A DNA stretch of 64,000 bases from a virus: positions 1 through 64,000 of the IMG/VR virus record IMGVR_UViG_3300036790_000386, one strand, 5' to 3'. The notes under the pieces were generated by a model. It made no database searches. It was not told where the DNA came from and saw nothing but the letters and a program-made list of their open reading frames with translations. Below are positions 49,453 through 58,298 of this stretch, piece by piece (positions within the stretch are counted from its first letter, which is position 1; each line of letters starts with the position of its first letter). Position numbers and translations under genes: made by a program.

Positions 49453-50202
49453 TTATGATCCAGGGACAGGAGGTGCAGTTGTACCAGTACCAGGTTTAAC
49501 ACCATTGTGATCATGATTCTGTAGAGTAACAGAACCACCTGTACCGCTACCTGCTGTAACATCGCCACTTGCTGTAACGTTACCATTACTATCAACACTA
49601 AAAAATCCACCAGGAAATGCTAAACTAAAACCAGCAGGAGTTAAACTCATAGTAGCTGCGCTATCTGGAAGTGTTGCTACTAAACCTGATTTGCTAAAAG
49701 TTACTGAAGCTGTGCCATCATCAGAACGAAGCTGAACTGTAGTATCACTAACATTATTAAGCAATCTAGTTGAATTGCGACCGCCTAGCTCAAAAAAGCC
49801 ATCTGAAAGATCATGCTTGCGAAGAGAACCAGAATTATTTGAGGCTAGTGTTGGTTGAACTCCACCAAGAAGCCACCAGTTATCAATACACCTAGATGAA
49901 AATGAAATTGTTCCTTCGTCACCTACAGCGACTGGAAACGTCATTGTATAACCACCACCGGATGGAAACTTAATCGGAACCATTGGCATAAGTGGCATTG
50001 GAAATGGAACCCAACTTACATTGCCGCTAGCGTCAACTTGTCTCAATAATGGTGTTATTGTAGATTGAACTGTAACATGCTGGCCATCATCTTCAATTGC
50101 TGTAACTATACAAGGCAACTTTGTCCACATTCTACTTTGGAGATTGTCCAAAGCAGCATTCATTGCATTTTGTGGGTCTTCCCAGCGTTCATAATTTAAC
50201 AT
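49453..50202 (-). CDS. Central spike protein, gp138-like
   Basis: The N-terminal half (KLPCIVTAIEDDGQHVTVQS, VPIKFPSGGGYTMTFPVAVG then DEGTISFS, DNWWLLGG) and RKHDLSDGFFELGG match the Gp138 OB-fold spike base. The C-terminus HDHNGVKPGTG contains an H-x-H metal site of spike tips. It forms the membrane-piercing needle of the baseplate. Start overlaps the hub stop. Confidence 0.82.
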   Translation of the reverse strand: MLNYERWEDPQNAMNAALDNLQSRMWTKLPCIVTAIEDDGQHVTVQSTITPLLRQVDASGNVSWVPFPMPLMPMVPIKFPSGGGYTMTFPVAVGDEGTISFSSRCIDNWWLLGGVQPTLASNNSGSLRKHDLSDGFFELGGRNSTRLLNNVSDTTVQLRSDDGTASVTFSKSGLVATLPDSAATMSLTPAGFSLAFPGGFFSVDSNGNVTASGDVTAGSGTGGSVTLQNHDHNGVKPGTGTTAPPVPGS

Positions 50203-51299
50203 TAGGAACCACCACCATTTATTCCAGAATATGGTTGAACTTGCTGATAATTTTTTGGATTAGTTGAACCACCAACAGGAACAGCAGAAATAACAACTAA
50301 ATCAGAATACCAATCATTTCCGCGAGAGTCGCCTCGATGCTCTACAACAAGAATAATATAAGTTCCATCAGCAGAAACATCCATAATGTAGTCAGAAATT
50401 CCAGGACCAGGAAAAATTGGCTCTTGAATTCCTTGAATGCTATTGCCTTGCGCAGCTAATGTTTGATTAACTATTGTATTGTTAATTATAACTGGCCGTC
50501 GAATTCCATAAGAAGGATTTAAAAGTGTTCTAACTTCCAATCCATCAGATGTTGTTACTGGAAACCCAACCATACCAGTTAAAGAATTAATAATAAAAGC
50601 TGTTGTATCTGAAATCGATACATTAGATGGAACTAAAACAAACTGTCCATTCTGTATAGACCACTCCATTGGCTGGCCACCAACGTATACAGACTTAGCT
50701 GTATTATCTAAAATTGGAGCAGACAGCCCATATTGAACAGTTGGTCGAGGTTGTATAGGAAGCACAGGGGCAGCAAGAACTTGACTACTAGGAACAGTTG
50801 TATCCCAAGGAGTTAAAGACTGAGCTAATGCTTTAATTCTTCCTTGTGGTGTATTTGCAGATCCTATAAGTGTGCTTGATATAGTTGCATTATTGTAGGG
50901 TCTATCACCATCAGCTGCATCAATTTCTAAAAAGCTATCAACAGCCGTTTCGCCTCCAAATTTAATTTGACGAATTGTTCCATCGAAAATAACACCAAAA
51001 CGGCCATTTAGATAACCAGCAGAAAGTGTAACTCTACGATACTGATTTTTAATCATAGTTACTAAATTATTACTAACATTATAAATTTTAATACTACAAT
51101 AATTTGGAATACTTGCAGTTGTTTGATGTACTTCAAAGACAATATGAAGCTGTTCTTCACCTGGAGCATCAGACCCAGCAGAAATTTGTGTTGCTACATT
51201 AGCTCCAGCCGCTGAATCATAAACAACTACTGACCATTTTCGTAACCATTGGTCTGATACAGTTGAAGTTGATGTTGGAGTTGAATATGCTTGTGACAT
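50202..51299 (-). CDS. Baseplate hub protein
   Basis: LHIVFEVHQTTASIPNYCSI then KIYNVSNN, SAGYLNGRFGVIFDGTIRQ and EIDAADGDRPYN follow the phage hub family (gp27/gp44-like) that sits beneath the tail tube and carries the spike. It precedes the spike gene. The leader contains element F, whose hairpin 1 lies 10 bases before the ATG; a GGGAAA at the edge of the hairpin may be the binding site. Confidence 0.75.
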   Translation of the reverse strand: MSQAYSTPTSTSTVSDQWLRKWSVVVYDSAAGANVATQISAGSDAPGEEQLHIVFEVHQTTASIPNYCSIKIYNVSNNLVTMIKNQYRRVTLSAGYLNGRFGVIFDGTIRQIKFGGETAVDSFLEIDAADGDRPYNNATISSTLIGSANTPQGRIKALAQSLTPWDTTVPSSQVLAAPVLPIQPRPTVQYGLSAPILDNTAKSVYVGGQPMEWSIQNGQFVLVPSNVSISDTTAFIINSLTGMVGFPVTTSDGLEVRTLLNPSYGIRRPVIINNTIVNQTLAAQGNSIQGIQEPIFPGPGISDYIMDVSADGTYIILVVEHRGDSRGNDWYSDLVVISAVPVGGSTNPKNYQQVQPYSGINGGGS

Positions 51300-51309
51300 T
51301 CAGTTTCCC

Positions 51310-51387
51310 GCGCGCGTTGCGCGCCTCGCCGCCTTCGGCGGCTCGCACAAACACAAAGAAGAATTAAGATTTATTACACCAGGCCCC
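51310..51387 (+). repeat. Double-hairpin element, copy F
   Basis: Hairpin 1 pairs 51310-51315 with 51319-51324, spacer CTC, hairpin 2 pairs 51328-51333 with 51337-51342, and the tail ends CCAGGCCCC at 51387. It fills the gap between the plug gene and the hub gene; read with the genes it is the hub leader. The outer flank AGTTTCCC is shared with copy B. Confidence 0.9.
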
Positions 51388-51390
51388 GAA

Positions 51391-51693
51391 CTAAATTTGT
51401 CCAAAATCAGTGGTGAAGTATAAATAGCCATTTGACCCAAAACTTGCGTAAGTTAGCGGAGCATCTGGATCATTTGCAGTTTGAACAAAAAAATCACCGC
51501 CGCCTGCAATATCTAAATAGCCATATTGTCGAAGAAGACCAATACCTGTAACAAGAGCAATACCTGCGACGATTGGGTTGTTAGATGAATCATTGATATC
51601 CATAATCCACTCTTGGCCGATATTATTCCATACAATTTTGAGATTGTAGGTTTCACCTCCGAGGGAGATTGTGAATTGTTGTGGAACACCCAT
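51391..51693 (-). CDS. Baseplate plug-like protein, 100 aa
   Basis: QQFTISLGGETYNLKIVWNN, WIMDINDSSNNPIVAGIALV then TGIGLLRQYGYLD and YLYFTTDFGQI match a small baseplate plug family found between the tape-measure and hub genes of contractile phages. It probably caps the tube. Ends 3 bases after element F. Confidence 0.75.
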   Translation of the reverse strand: MGVPQQFTISLGGETYNLKIVWNNIGQEWIMDINDSSNNPIVAGIALVTGIGLLRQYGYLDIAGGGDFFVQTANDPDAPLTYASFGSNGYLYFTTDFGQI

Positions 51694-51694
51694 A

Positions 51695-52420
51695 TTAACC
51701 TACATTTGGAAAAGTGTTACTAGATAAAGGTACCGTAGAAGCACCTGTTTGAATTGGAATTGTTTGAGCATTTGAGGGGGATGAAGTGGGTGCTGTAAAT
51801 ACACTGTTATAGGAAGAGGAGTTTAAAGCTGAAGGTGGAGTAGTTGTTTGAGCACCATTATTAGTTGTTGGTAGAGATGATTGAGGATTTGATTGGTTAG
51901 CTGGGTTAGACGAGATTGTTGTTGTTTGTGTGTTGACAATGAAGACTTGTTGAAGACTCATTTCAACGCGAAGCGCCCATTCGGATGTTTCATCCGTTTC
52001 GACAACTAAGCTTTGCATGAGTATGTTTTGATAAACACGCTTGCCTGTATAAAGAGTGAATGGTGCACGATCTGCTTGAAATTTAAGCAAATCTAAATAG
52101 ATAGAATTAATATAATAGGGATCAAAGTTAAATGGAGCAGAGTTTGACCAACCTAAACGAAGTTGAACTTGAGCCGGGCGTTTGTAAGCGTGATCTGAGA
52201 TGTTTGCGCCGGCTTCGATTGGGTGTTCAGTTATATAAAGTTCATCTCTGTGTTCTTCGCTTTCTGTTACGTCTGCAACAAAGTATAAGCCTCCAGATGG
52301 GCCGCCTGGAGATTCTGGGCCAATGGCCCGAAAAGGTACTGATGGCGTTAGAAAGACGGGGCCGATAACGGTGCCGCCAATACCTTGACCTGTGTTTGCG
52401 GTTGTTCCAGCACCTGACAT
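51695..52420 (-). CDS. Dit-like distal tail protein
   Basis: VADVTESEEHRDELYITEHP followed by IEAGANISDHAYKRPAQVQL matches the distal tail (Dit-like) family with E-H-P-x-E-x-G-A-x-I-x-DHAY. It links tube to baseplate. The C-terminal ~80 residues are S-, T-, P- and N-rich and probably disordered. Located after the tape measure as usual. Confidence 0.78.
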   Translation of the reverse strand: MSGAGTTANTGQGIGGTVIGPVFLTPSVPFRAIGPESPGGPSGGLYFVADVTESEEHRDELYITEHPIEAGANISDHAYKRPAQVQLRLGWSNSAPFNFDPYYINSIYLDLLKFQADRAPFTLYTGKRVYQNILMQSLVVETDETSEWALRVEMSLQQVFIVNTQTTTISSNPANQSNPQSSLPTTNNGAQTTTPPSALNSSSYNSVFTAPTSSPSNAQTIPIQTGASTVPLSSNTFPNVG

Positions 52421-52421
52421 T

Positions 52422-54566
52422 TTATGTCACTTGTGAATAAAAATTACGGTAGAGAGTTGAATTGGTTCTGCCAACCGCCTTAGCAACCTTTGAGCCAATT
52501 TCAGGCCCATTGACGCCATGAACGTGGACTTCGGTATGTGGACTAAAGGCATAATGTGTATTTCCCATACCAGATATTGGAGCAAGACCATTAATGATAT
52601 GTTTACCAAGATTGTGTAAAGGATCTAAATTAGGGGCAGCTTGGTGCTGGTTAGTTTTATCAAGATGGGATGCTGGTTTATATTCTGTTGCTTTAGCTTC
52701 AGGGATTATACCAAAAGCTGTATGAAGTTGTTTGGTAACAAAATTTGTTAGAGAAGCAGCATATTGAGTGAATGCTGGATCTTTAGCGCGCTCATATTGT
52801 TCCATAGCACGAGCAGCATCTGGTGCAGTTTTTGAAGTTTTAATAGCTGTTAGTGCTGCATTTTCAGTGCTGTTCATCTCATGCCAGATAAGTTCAAGCT
52901 GTTTGTTGAGGTCACCGCCTGTCTGTGTAGCTGCTGATCTACGAGAACCTAGCCACTGAGCTATACCATATGCACCGGATAGTGGATTAACTGCATTTGG
53001 GTTTAAGTTGGATTCTGCGTCTAGGCGAGCTACAACACCAACAGATTGATCTTTTGTTAATCCTTTGGATTCAAAGAATGCAACAGCTTTTTGAATATTT
53101 AGATCTTCTTGTTTAGACCCAATTTTTTGTCCAGCATTAGCTGGAAGTTGATCTTTTTCTTGTGGAGTTGCTGGTCCGGTAGCTGGACTAATCCCTAAAG
53201 ATTGTTCAAGAGCTTTAGCAAGAGTTTGAACTTGATCTTCAAGCGCAGTTTGAGTGCTACCTGATTTTGGTTTAAGTTGAACAAATGGGATATAGCTTCC
53301 GACGCCGCGAAGCCAATTTAGAAAAATAGGCCAAATTCCATCAGCAGCTGCAATTTCAACGTTAGGAGATTGAGTGACACCAGTAAGCCAAGTGTGCATT
53401 GGGTCCCAAATATAAGTTTTGATCCAAGCATTATCTTGTTTGGCTCTGTCAGCTGCTTGTTTGTCGAATTCTTGTTTATTTTGATCTAAATCACTTAAAT
53501 TAGATTTAAAAGTATCTGAAAATAATTTGATCCATGGGCCAAAAATTGCAGCAGGAATTTTATTTATTTGCGCTGTTACTCCGCCAGGTGCTAGTGCTGC
53601 TTCAGTTTTATCGTGTGGTTGAAGCGCCCCAGATGAATAACCTAACATGTTTAAGAGTGCAGCAGTTTTGTTGCCAAAATCCACTAAAGATTGTATGAAA
53701 TGCGTTAATTGATCAAATGCGTGTGGAAGCTGATCTGCAAGACCGTTGATTTGTGTTGTGTGTGTAGAAATATAATCGTTTAATTGGCCTAATAGGTGAA
53801 TTAAAGTTGGAAAAGATTTTAGAGTAAAATCTGCAAGAGTAGCTTGCATTTGAGCATCAAGTGTATCGAGTTGACGCTGCAAATCTACTGCATTTTTTGC
53901 TCCACCTTGTGTTCCAAGATTAAGACCTGTTAGAGTCTTATGGTATTGCTCTATATATGGCGCTGTTTGATTAAGATTTTGGCCTAATTGACGAATAATA
54001 TCAGGATCAATATTGAGAGTACTAAGGAGTGAACGCTCTGCGTATTGCTGTTGTTTGGTGAGACTGTTGTACCATTTAGCTAGATCGTGCAGAGCCTTTT
54101 CAGGATCTGTTTCATTGCCAATAATTTGCTTTAAGAGAGCATCTTTAGGTTGGTCGCGTAAAGCTTTAGAGACAGCTAAAAGTTGATCAGTTAAACCATT
54201 AACGCCAAGGCCAGCCAGTTGCGATTGCAACTGGATTTCCATTAAATCTTGAATGGGAACTTTGAAGGTAGAGTTTAGTTGCTGAGCAGTATAATAAAAA
54301 CCTGTAAAGGTCTTCATTGTACTATCGATGGCTTTAGCTATGCCACCAAGTGCTCCGCCAACGCCTATAGCATAAGTACTAAAACCTAAGAGACTTAAAT
54401 CTAGAATTCCCTTCAAAATCTTTGAAGAGTCTCCAGTTTTGCCTACAAAAGCTTTAAAGCCTGCCGTGATATTGTCTTCACTTTTGGCTAAAGAACTGTC
54501 GTCTACGACGTATTTAATGGAAACGACAAATTCTTTAATTACCTCACCGCCCGTAGTTGCTGGCAT
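52422..54566 (-). CDS. Tape measure protein with tail lysozyme domain
   Basis: Residues ~1-480 are helical with hydrophobic stretches (LSLLGFSTYAIGVGGALGGI), typical of a tape measure. Residues ~490-610 form a tail lysozyme domain: AVAFFESKGLTKDQSVGVVA, NPLSGAYGIAQWLGSR with the Glu in RLDAESNLNP as catalytic candidate. It sets tail length and helps DNA entry through peptidoglycan. At 714 residues it predicts a moderate tail. The start overlaps the stop of the frameshifted chaperone. Confidence 0.85.
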   Translation of the reverse strand: MPATTGGEVIKEFVVSIKYVVDDSSLAKSEDNITAGFKAFVGKTGDSSKILKGILDLSLLGFSTYAIGVGGALGGIAKAIDSTMKTFTGFYYTAQQLNSTFKVPIQDLMEIQLQSQLAGLGVNGLTDQLLAVSKALRDQPKDALLKQIIGNETDPEKALHDLAKWYNSLTKQQQYAERSLLSTLNIDPDIIRQLGQNLNQTAPYIEQYHKTLTGLNLGTQGGAKNAVDLQRQLDTLDAQMQATLADFTLKSFPTLIHLLGQLNDYISTHTTQINGLADQLPHAFDQLTHFIQSLVDFGNKTAALLNMLGYSSGALQPHDKTEAALAPGGVTAQINKIPAAIFGPWIKLFSDTFKSNLSDLDQNKQEFDKQAADRAKQDNAWIKTYIWDPMHTWLTGVTQSPNVEIAAADGIWPIFLNWLRGVGSYIPFVQLKPKSGSTQTALEDQVQTLAKALEQSLGISPATGPATPQEKDQLPANAGQKIGSKQEDLNIQKAVAFFESKGLTKDQSVGVVARLDAESNLNPNAVNPLSGAYGIAQWLGSRRSAATQTGGDLNKQLELIWHEMNSTENAALTAIKTSKTAPDAARAMEQYERAKDPAFTQYAASLTNFVTKQLHTAFGIIPEAKATEYKPASHLDKTNQHQAAPNLDPLHNLGKHIINGLAPISGMGNTHYAFSPHTEVHVHGVNGPEIGSKVAKAVGRTNSTLYRNFYSQVT

Positions 54567-55158
54567 TATTTTCTCCTACTAGGTGACGTAACTGAAGGTT
54601 TTGATGCGCGATATTGATTTTCAATTTTTGCATCAAGGTAGTCATTGGCATCTGCAAAATCACACAGACTGTAGTTAGAATCATTCATGTTCTCCCATCT
54701 AAGCATTCCTGCTTCAACAGGTCGCATAAGAAAATCTAGGCCAGTGCCGGAATCAACTAGATTTACCGTGGACGCACTTGGGAAGCTAAAACTCCAGCTG
54801 CGCCCTGGCCTGGAAAAAAACCGCCGAGGTTTTCCTTAAGAACTGCAACAACAATCTGAAAGATATCTTGTGCTTTTAGATCATCAAACATCAGTTGGTT
54901 TGTATGCTGGGCTGTTAAAGGTGACCAGACACCATCGGCAATCTTCTTGGAAACGATAGCCAAGCAAGGATCTACAATGGCGTCTACATCAGCGTCAGAC
55001 ATTTTAGCAACGTGTTCAGTGAACGCAGCGATAACTTGATCTTCTTCGCCTTTGAAAGCTAGAGAGAGCGGCGCAATGCGTCGCGCAATATGTAATTGTT
55101 GTTTTGGTGTAAGTTTTCCAATCCTGTATGTAGTGCTCTCAATAACAATCTCAGCCAT
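54566..55158 (-). CDS. Tail assembly chaperone, long frameshift product (gpGT-like)
   Basis: The short chaperone frame shares 115 codons, then shifts -1 at seven T (54820-54814) and continues for 82 more codons (SRPGRSWSFSFPS, GLDFLMRPVEAGMLRW, then YLDAKIENQYRASKPS) to a stop at 54566-54568, which overlaps the tape-measure ATG. In other phages the long form binds the tape measure while tube subunits gather. The frame is open without a start of its own, which is strong evidence for the shift. Length would be 197 residues. Confidence 0.82.
54763..55158 (-). CDS. Tail assembly chaperone, short form (gpG-like)
   Basis: 131 residues, mostly helical (LTPKQQLHIARRIAPLSLAF, VDAIVDPCLAIVSKKI, DIFQIVVAVLKENLGG), with the position and size of gpG-type chaperones between tube and tape measure. 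It is the default product when the ribosome does not shift. Followed by the -1 frame described for the long form. Confidence 0.8.
   Translation of the reverse strand: MAEIVIESTTYRIGKLTPKQQLHIARRIAPLSLAFKGEEDQVIAAFTEHVAKMSDADVDAIVDPCLAIVSKKIADGVWSPLTAQHTNQLMFDDLKAQDIFQIVVAVLKENLGGFFPGQGAAGVLASQVRPR
54814..54820 (-). promoter_or_regulatory. Programmed -1 frameshift site (T TTT TTT)
   Basis: Seven T bases on the minus strand give a perfect X-XXY-YYZ slippery site in the chaperone frame (GGT TTT TTT CCA). A G/C-rich stretch follows directly (CCAGGCCAGGGCGCAGC), which could slow the ribosome. Confidence 0.75.
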
Positions 55159-55171
55159 TTAAACGCTCCAA

Positions 55172-55669
55172 TTAAAGCACCGACGCCACAGCGGCATTGA
55201 TGAGGCCAACAAGGCCCTGACCCAACTCAGGCACGATATAGCCGGTGAATTCCCATTCATTCATGTTGCCTTCTGTTGCATAAACAACATCTGGGTGTTT
55301 AGCGAATGCCATATAGACACCGCCAATATTGTCACCCTGAACAGAGTTATTAATAGAAATGACGTTTTTACCCCAAAGAGCAGAACCACCAATACGTTGA
55401 TAGTTGTAAAGAGAAGAAAGCATCCCGTTAACTGGAGATGCTTTCAGAAGACGGACAGTGATGGAACCAGTCATACCAGCGTGAAGGCTGTGCATGATAG
55501 AACCATCAGCGCCTGTAACGATTGTATCCTTTGGATCTGTGTGAGCAAAAGTAATACCTTCAGCAGAAACGCCAGCACCATTTGCAAGACCAAAGTTTCC
55601 CCCTGGTCCTGTAATAGTGGCATTAACGTCCTGAAAGGAATAGGTATATGCACCACTTGCAAGTGTCAT
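55172..55669 (-). CDS. Tail tube protein (DUF3277-type)
   Basis: ASGAYTYSFQDVNATITGPG, GITFAHTDPKDTIVTGADGS, then ITVRLLKASPVNGMLSSLYN match DUF3277 tube proteins of myoviruses. A conserved WEFTGYIVPEL lies near the end. It forms the inner tube inside the sheath. Directly follows the sheath gene and precedes the chaperone. Confidence 0.85.
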   Translation of the reverse strand: MTLASGAYTYSFQDVNATITGPGGNFGLANGAGVSAEGITFAHTDPKDTIVTGADGSIMHSLHAGMTGSITVRLLKASPVNGMLSSLYNYQRIGGSALWGKNVISINNSVQGDNIGGVYMAFAKHPDVVYATEGNMNEWEFTGYIVPELGQGLVGLINAAVASVL

Positions 55670-55705
55670 TTTAGTTACTCCAAACTAAATTGAATTAAAG
55701 CTACT

Positions 55706-57568
55706 TTATTGGTTAATCAACATATTCACGATGATATCGTGAACTGCTCCAGCTTCTTTTCCGAGAATCTGGATAGTCGGAGAAACACGAATATCACGCT
55801 GAGCCGCCGATTGAGTAGAAATTGGAGCAGCCCAAACATAGTAGCCGTTAGAAAGAGTTTGACCAGTTTGAACAGGACCAACAGCAGCTGAAGTCCAAGT
55901 ACCTGCGGCAAGATAGCCATTGTTAACAAATGCCTGGCAAGCGTTCTGGCAAACAGTTACCAGTTGAGCAATGCCTGCATCGGTCTGTGGAATTTTGGTG
56001 CCAGTAGAAACCATAAAGTTGAAGAGATCAGTCTGAATGTAATTAACAAGACCATCAAGACCAAAAATTTCATCAACGAAAGCGCCAGCAGCCATTGTAC
56101 CATTAACAACAATAGCAACACCATTGTTAAAAAGAGCATAATAGTTATAACGCTTGGCGTTAAGCGTAGCAGCGTTGTTTGGAGAAAGCGTTTCGTAACT
56201 GAAGCCAGAAAGCTGCTGCCACATTAAGGTAAGCATGGAATCTTCAGCAGCGAAGTTAACAGTTAGAAGCTTGCCATAGAGGCCGCCTACACCATATGGA
56301 TTCTGAGAACTATACATATAGAACGTGCGCTGATAGCCTTGCGCATGAAGCTCTGAACCAATATCACTGGAACTTTCAGCATTAAGTGCTGAAGCTTCAG
56401 ATGTAGTTAAACCAAAGATATGCGGATTGCCGGTAGTAGCTGTACTTGCTTCAATATATGCTGCAATTGTAAGAGCATCAGCATCTGTAAAGTCTTCATT
56501 ATTGGTGCCTGCTGCAAATTCAAGACCATACCAATAGACGGTAAGATTGTCGAGAATTTCAACAGCTGCAAGTGGAGTTTCAGCTGCAACACCTGAAGAA
56601 GCATAACTTGCAAGTGCACTAGTACAAAGAAACTGAGACGAGATATCTGTACCAGTGCCAGCATTCGTCATGAAACTGACAGAAGAAGTTGTGCCAGTGG
56701 TGCCTGAAGTCAGAATGAATTCTGCTGCATTCAGATTCCAGAGGAAAGTGGCGCTTGTGCTGCCAGCAGTTGTAGCAGTATTGGTATTTGGAAGAGCAGC
56801 GCCAGAAATTAAGCCAGAACCTGGAAGTTGAAAGTGAGTTCCAATAGCAATTGGTGAAAGATTCTGTAAAGTTTCAGCACCAGTTGAGGATGCAATATAG
56901 CAATTCCAAGTTGTGACTTCTGGACCATTTGCAGCTGGACTTGCAACTACAGGAACATTGTCAATAAGAATAAGCTGGCTCGCCTCAGCTGATGGCAAAG
57001 TTTCACCGTTAGCTGTATTATATGTTGTTTTAACATAGTACGTTGTTTGTGCAAGCGAACCACTGGTAGCGGAGGTAATAACAGGCAAAGCTGGAACAGT
57101 AACACCAGCAGACTGAATAGCAGATTGAACGGTGGAAGCAACGCCATTCAGATTGGTCTGAGCGCTGAAGTTCAGGCTAGAGATAATAAAGCTGGAACCA
57201 TCAATCGAAACTTTAAAAGAACCAGCAGCAATTGAGGTCCAATTTGCTATTACTTGGTCAGCAGAAGACAAAGGACCAGATACAAGATCACCACTGGAAG
57301 CAGAAGATGCCCAACGACCAATATAAAGATATGTTGGTGATGGTGTTTGGTCAAAATAGATTTCAGCTGCAAGATATTCAGGTGTTGTGCCTGAAAAATC
57401 GTTTCCAACTTCAGCAAGAGACTGATAAAATCTAATACGCTGATAAGTGTCGATTACGTTACTATCACCAACAATCAGAAGCGTTTGCAGATTAAGAAAA
57501 CTTGCTCCGATTGGAGTCAGCGATGCTGTTACATCGACAACTTGGGTAACAGGAAGACCCTGGGTCAT
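55706..57568 (-). CDS. Contractile tail sheath protein (DUF3383-type)
   Basis: TLLIVGDSNVIDTYQRIRFY, SLAEVGNDFSGTTPEY then AAEIYFDQTPSPTYLYIGRW match the N-terminal part of DUF3383 sheath proteins. The C-terminus QRDIRVSPTIQILGKEAGAV is also conserved. A central insertion (ITSATSGSLAQTTYYVKTTY) looks like an added Ig-like domain. Contraction drives DNA injection. Confidence 0.87.
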   Translation of the reverse strand: MTQGLPVTQVVDVTASLTPIGASFLNLQTLLIVGDSNVIDTYQRIRFYQSLAEVGNDFSGTTPEYLAAEIYFDQTPSPTYLYIGRWASSASSGDLVSGPLSSADQVIANWTSIAAGSFKVSIDGSSFIISSLNFSAQTNLNGVASTVQSAIQSAGVTVPALPVITSATSGSLAQTTYYVKTTYNTANGETLPSAEASQLILIDNVPVVASPAANGPEVTTWNCYIASSTGAETLQNLSPIAIGTHFQLPGSGLISGAALPNTNTATTAGSTSATFLWNLNAAEFILTSGTTGTTSSVSFMTNAGTGTDISSQFLCTSALASYASSGVAAETPLAAVEILDNLTVYWYGLEFAAGTNNEDFTDADALTIAAYIEASTATTGNPHIFGLTTSEASALNAESSSDIGSELHAQGYQRTFYMYSSQNPYGVGGLYGKLLTVNFAAEDSMLTLMWQQLSGFSYETLSPNNAATLNAKRYNYYALFNNGVAIVVNGTMAAGAFVDEIFGLDGLVNYIQTDLFNFMVSTGTKIPQTDAGIAQLVTVCQNACQAFVNNGYLAAGTWTSAAVGPVQTGQTLSNGYYVWAAPISTQSAAQRDIRVSPTIQILGKEAGAVHDIIVNMLINQ

Positions 57569-57607
57569 TTTAGATACCTTTCACCAATTCTTTAATTAAA
57601 AGTTGAT

Positions 57608-58297
57608 TTAGGGACCAGGGACAACAACAGTTGTCTCTCCTGTCATTATACTACTATTACCATCAGAGACTGAAGCAGAAATAGTAGCACCTAAAATATT
57701 TAAAATAGGATATTGACGCAGAATTGCGCGAGTAAATTTGTAGTTTCTATCAACTCGTCTTAACCAAGTATTTTTAATCAGCTGAGGAACAATTGTCTTT
57801 TTGTAATAACTGACAACACCCATAGAAGTTAATTGAAGAATTTCACGATTCTGTGGGATTTGAAGACCGTCTCTCAGCGCTGCATCATATTGATCAGCAT
57901 TGGGGCCGTAAAATGAAACCAATAGATTAAATGTTTCATATTGCTCCATGATATCACGACCACCATTTGCTCCATCGTGCATCACAACAGCCCAACCTGG
58001 GATAAGATCTTGTTCAGTTACGCCAACAGCAGCCCATGTAACATTAGAAGGTGGAAGCACTGGAGGTTCTGGCTGCCAACGAGGCCAAACTAGAGTAGGA
58101 TCTAGTGTAGAAATTCCTGCAACAAGCTGTTGCATAAAATCATCTAGATCCTGCCCCTCCATTGGCTTTGTGCCGTCAGAGTAGCCAGCATCAAGACCAA
58201 GACCAGGAACATCGAATTGAAAGCGAAAAAGACCAGGGCCTGGAGCAACAAATCCCTGTTGAGCCGATGTTTGAGCAATAACAGGGGTATTTGCCAT
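57608..58297 (-). CDS. Neck/terminator protein, gp12-like
   Basis: FNLLVSFYGPNADQYDAALR followed by DGLQIPQNREILQL and TWLRRVDRNYKFTRAILRQY matches the phage neck terminator family that caps the tube at the neck. The N-terminal half is proline- and glycine-rich. ATG 58297, 7 bases after GGAG, is chosen over the longer frame. Precedes the sheath gene. Confidence 0.75.
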   Translation of the reverse strand: MANTPVIAQTSAQQGFVAPGPGLFRFQFDVPGLGLDAGYSDGTKPMEGQDLDDFMQQLVAGISTLDPTLVWPRWQPEPPVLPPSNVTWAAVGVTEQDLIPGWAVVMHDGANGGRDIMEQYETFNLLVSFYGPNADQYDAALRDGLQIPQNREILQLTSMGVVSYYKKTIVPQLIKNTWLRRVDRNYKFTRAILRQYPILNILGATISASVSDGNSSIMTGETTVVVPGP

Positions 58298-58298
58298 T

